Shown here one piece after another: positions 62,000 through 64,000 of a stretch of DNA of 64,000 bases (position 1 is its first letter; the number at the start of each line of letters is the position of its first letter). Origin of the DNA: Candidatus Flexicrinis affinis (GTDB lineage Bacteria; Chloroflexota; Anaerolineae; Aggregatilineales; Phototrophicaceae); NCBI GenBank assembly GCA_016716525.1, contig JADJWE010000001.1, positions 62,001-126,000 on the forward strand. Direction: 5' to 3'. The notes beneath the pieces were generated by a model, which saw nothing but the letters and a program-made list of their open reading frames with translations, was not told where the DNA came from and made no database searches. The position numbers and the translations under genes were made by a program.

Positions 62000-62860
62000 T
62001 TACTGGCCGGCCGGTGCGGTGGCTTGCGGTGTGCTGTGCTGACCGCCGCCGCCATTGCCCTGCCCGCGGCCGGGGCCGGCCCACAGCGGGCGGCCGTTCG
62101 GGTCGCGCAGCATGATGCGCTCGCCGGTGGCGGTGCGTGTGACCTGTCCGGCGCTGAATTGTTCGCCCTGCCAGAAGCCGAGCATCGAGATCGGGTCGCC
62201 GGCCGCAAATGTGACGGCCTGCTGCTGCCAGAAGTCCGCGCGCCCGAAGGACACCGAGAGCGTCTGGCCGTCGGTCGTCTGCAGGATGAGGCCGTTGTTG
62301 GTGAGCGCGGTGACGGTGCCTTCGATGGTCACCCACTGGTCGGCCGGAATCTGCACTTCACCCTGACCACTGCCATCTGCGCTGCCGTTGCCGCCCGCCC
62401 ACAAGGGCGCGCCGTTTTCATCGCGCAGGGCGAGGACGGCGCCGGTGCTGGTCGTCACGGCGCGCGCGTGATAATCGGTGCCGTTGAAGAAGCCGTCGAC
62501 GGTGACGGATGCTCCGGCAAGCAGCGTGACACTCTGGCTCTGCCAGTAATCGGCCGGCCCGAGTTCGACGAAAACGTCGCTGCCATCGGTGAGTGTCAAT
62601 GTCATGCCGAGGGTCGAGAGTTCCGCGATGGTTCCGCTGGCGCTCCACACGTCGCCAACGGTGCTGGCGGCTGCCTTGACCGGTTCGCCCGAGCCGCCTG
62701 TCTGATTGTTGCTGGCCTGATTGCCGCGAGCCTGTGGAGTGTGCGCTGCTGCTGTTGCGGTCAGGTCAACCGACGCGGCAGCGGGTTGGCCGAGGATTGC
62801 AGCAGCGACGCCGCCGATCACGGTGACGAGTAGAACGCCAACGACGAGTTTCTTGACCAT
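62000..62860 (-). CDS. Exported DUF5666-like repeat protein
   Basis: A 286-residue protein with an N-terminal signal/anchor (KKLVVGVLLVTVIGGVAAAIL). Two similar beta-rich units follow (about 75-160 and 175-265), each with GTI/GTV.., ...TDGS/DGQ, FVELGPADYWQSQSVTLLAG or VSFGRADFWQQQAVTFAAG, and a closing LRDENGAPLWAG or LRDPNGRPLWAG. Such DUF5666-type domains are exported and of unknown function. The gene lies 39 bases upstream of cytochrome b and may share its promoter. Confidence 0.7.
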   Translation of the reverse strand: MVKKLVVGVLLVTVIGGVAAAILGQPAAASVDLTATAAAHTPQARGNQASNNQTGGSGEPVKAAASTVGDVWSASGTIAELSTLGMTLTLTDGSDVFVELGPADYWQSQSVTLLAGASVTVDGFFNGTDYHARAVTTSTGAVLALRDENGAPLWAGGNGSADGSGQGEVQIPADQWVTIEGTVTALTNNGLILQTTDGQTLSVSFGRADFWQQQAVTFAAGDPISMLGFWQGEQFSAGQVTRTATGERIMLRDPNGRPLWAGPGRGQGNGGGGQHSTPQATAPAGQ

Positions 62861-62980
62861 GAGAATCTTCCCTTAACGGTAGACGTGCGTTCGATAGGCC
62901 CGATGATGCCGGGCAGATGTGTAGAGCCTGTGAAGGCACAATGTCGGGGTTGTGTAGCGTTGTCGCGTGGGCTGTGGACG

Positions 62981-63021
62981 AAAAAAGAAAGGGCGCAGAG
63001 AACGGTGTGTCCTCTGCGCCC
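62981..63021 (-). terminator. Intrinsic terminator of the DUF2202 gene
   Basis: GGGCGCAGAG (62991-63000) and CTCTGCGCCC (63012-63021) form a perfect 10-bp stem, followed on the minus strand by TTTCTTTTTT. It stands 22 bases after the stop of the DUF2202 gene. Confidence 0.9.
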
Positions 63022-63042
63022 GGGGTTGTGCCGGAGTGCGTA

Positions 63043-63759
63043 CTAGCTGGCGCACATCTCGAAGGCCGGCAGGTGGCTGAACTCCGACGCGTCCCGCAGT
63101 ACCTGTGCGACATACGTCAGGTCAGGATAGGGTTCGAAGGCGGCGAACATTGCGTCGTACAGGTCGAAGTTGGCGACCTCTGCGTCTGCTGCGACGGTGC
63201 AGGCGTCCGCCAGGGTGTCATACGTTGGCAGATCGAACTCGGGGACCTCCGGGATGGCGATGTCATACCGTTCGAAGAGCATTTCCCACGCGGCGATGTG
63301 CTGTGCCTCGCTGCGAAGAATGTTGGTGAACGGGCGCACGGGGCCGAACTGTTCGATCACCGCGCTGTACACCGCATAGGCGTGCTGTTCGTCGAGCCAA
63401 CCACTCATCATCAGGTCGACGATGTCCTGCGGAAGCTCATCGACTGCGGCCGGGGGCAGGTTCAGGAACAGTCCGCTGCCCATGTTCGCATTCATGTAGG
63501 TGTTGCCGCGCGGGCCGGCGTCTTCGTTGCGCCCGCCTTGATACCCGTACCCGAGTCCGCTCGGCATCGCGTTCTGCGTGGCTGTTTGGGTCTGCGTCTG
63601 GGTTTCCGTCTGGGTTTGCGTGTTTGTCTGGGTCTGCGTGCCTGTACCGGTACCGTTCCCCGGTCCGTTACCGCGACCGCCTTGTGCCGAGGCCGTCATG
63701 GCGACGAGGGCCAGCATGGCCATAACCAGTAGGACGATCCAAATCCGTTTGGCGTTCAT
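63043..63759 (-). CDS. Exported DUF2202 (ferritin-like) protein
   Basis: A 238-residue exported protein. A signal peptide (MNAKRIWIVLLVMAMLALVAMTASAQ) is followed by a Gly/Gln/Thr low-complexity linker (about 27-62, QT repeats) and a DUF2202 helical bundle (about 90-235; WLDEQHAYAVYSAVIEQFG, ILRSEAQHIAAWEMLFERY) with Glu/His pairs like di-iron ferritin-like proteins. The ATG at 63759 is chosen as the start of the signal peptide. It is transcribed alone, ending in a strong terminator. Iron or oxidative-stress function is inferred from the fold only. Confidence 0.75.
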   Translation of the reverse strand: MNAKRIWIVLLVMAMLALVAMTASAQGGRGNGPGNGTGTGTQTQTNTQTQTETQTQTQTATQNAMPSGLGYGYQGGRNEDAGPRGNTYMNANMGSGLFLNLPPAAVDELPQDIVDLMMSGWLDEQHAYAVYSAVIEQFGPVRPFTNILRSEAQHIAAWEMLFERYDIAIPEVPEFDLPTYDTLADACTVAADAEVANFDLYDAMFAAFEPYPDLTYVAQVLRDASEFSHLPAFEMCAS

Positions 63760-64000
63760 CTTCTGTCTCCTTCTTCGTACGGATTTCGATTTGTCCATAC
63801 GATAGAAGGAAGATGTGTAGGAGTTGTGTGGGTGGCGTGTCGCGGTTGTGTGGAAGGGCGGTGGGCGGTGAACGAAATCGAACACGCGCGTGCACTCGCG
63901 TGAATCCGCGCGTACGCGTGCGACCGGATATCATCGAGGCGGAAGGCAAGTCTTCCTGCTCAGGCCTTTGACTTCGACTCCAGATGCGAAATGCCTCGCC
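63760..64000. other. Window edge, nothing recognised
   Basis: The last 241 bases contain the presumed upstream region of the DUF2202 gene and no convincing gene. A GAAGGAGAC ribosome site for that gene lies at 63763-63775 on the minus strand. Confidence 0.4.

Overview
The window reads as a high-GC bacterium, most plausibly a Chloroflexota (Anaerolineae-like) member. The grounds are the mix of an actinobacteria/Chloroflexota-style bc complex with a multiheme cytochrome c, Opp-type and CUT1 sugar ABC operons, a type I CRISPR-Cas locus headed by a WYL regulator, and the lack of SusC/SusD genes in the glycan loci. This placement is inference; no rRNA or marker gene is present.

Region 1 (1 to about 28 kb) is a plasmid- or island-like accessory block, almost all on the minus strand. 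At the left edge is the end of a Tn7-like transposon (tnsC and a fused tnsA-tnsB). It sits against a partial PRTRC-type cassette, a WapI-type immunity gene, an AEP primase with a zinc finger, a giant methyltransferase-helicase fusion, an unknown gene and a DUF2493/SLOG gene. A 0.7-kb structured noncoding segment follows. Then come a 23-repeat CRISPR array and a complete type I cas locus in the order WYL, cas3, cas8, cas7, cas5, cas6, then cas1, cas2, cas4. Last are a replication initiator with internal iteron-like repeats and a parAB operon. Rep, ParAB, PRTRC and primase together point to a plasmid, chromid or integrated plasmid.

Region 2 (28 to 42 kb) is a catabolic locus. It has an MFS carrier, a cytosolic GH3, a sulfatase with its anaerobic maturase, an Opp/Dpp-type ABC transporter whose second permease is fused to an ATPase, and a divergent FadR-type regulator. 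Import and desulfation of a sulfated or substituted oligosaccharide is the likely job.

Region 3 (42 to 57 kb) is a LacI-controlled locus with three near-identical operators. It holds a CUT1 sugar ABC transporter, a 1153-residue putative phosphorylase, an SDR, a mannonate-dehydratase-like enolase-superfamily enzyme, a secreted GH3, a secreted GH16 laminarinase-like enzyme and a lactonase. It looks like a beta-1,3-glucan utilisation locus with outside cutting, ABC uptake and probable inside phosphorolysis.

Region 4 (57 to 64 kb) carries a two-component system, a bc complex (triheme cytochrome c, Rieske, cytochrome b) and two exported proteins (DUF5666 and DUF2202).

The strongest new observations are: (i) a 21-bp dyad of identical geometry before both the WYL-effector operon and the cas1-cas2-cas4 operon, the predicted WYL operator; (ii) an internal Shine-Dalgarno and start inside cas8 that would yield a Cas11-like small subunit; (iii) strict C/G variation at the last base of every CRISPR repeat, suggesting a PAM-derived base; (iv) intragenic iterons in rep; and (v) a TnsA-TnsB fusion whose C-terminal tail continues in another frame.
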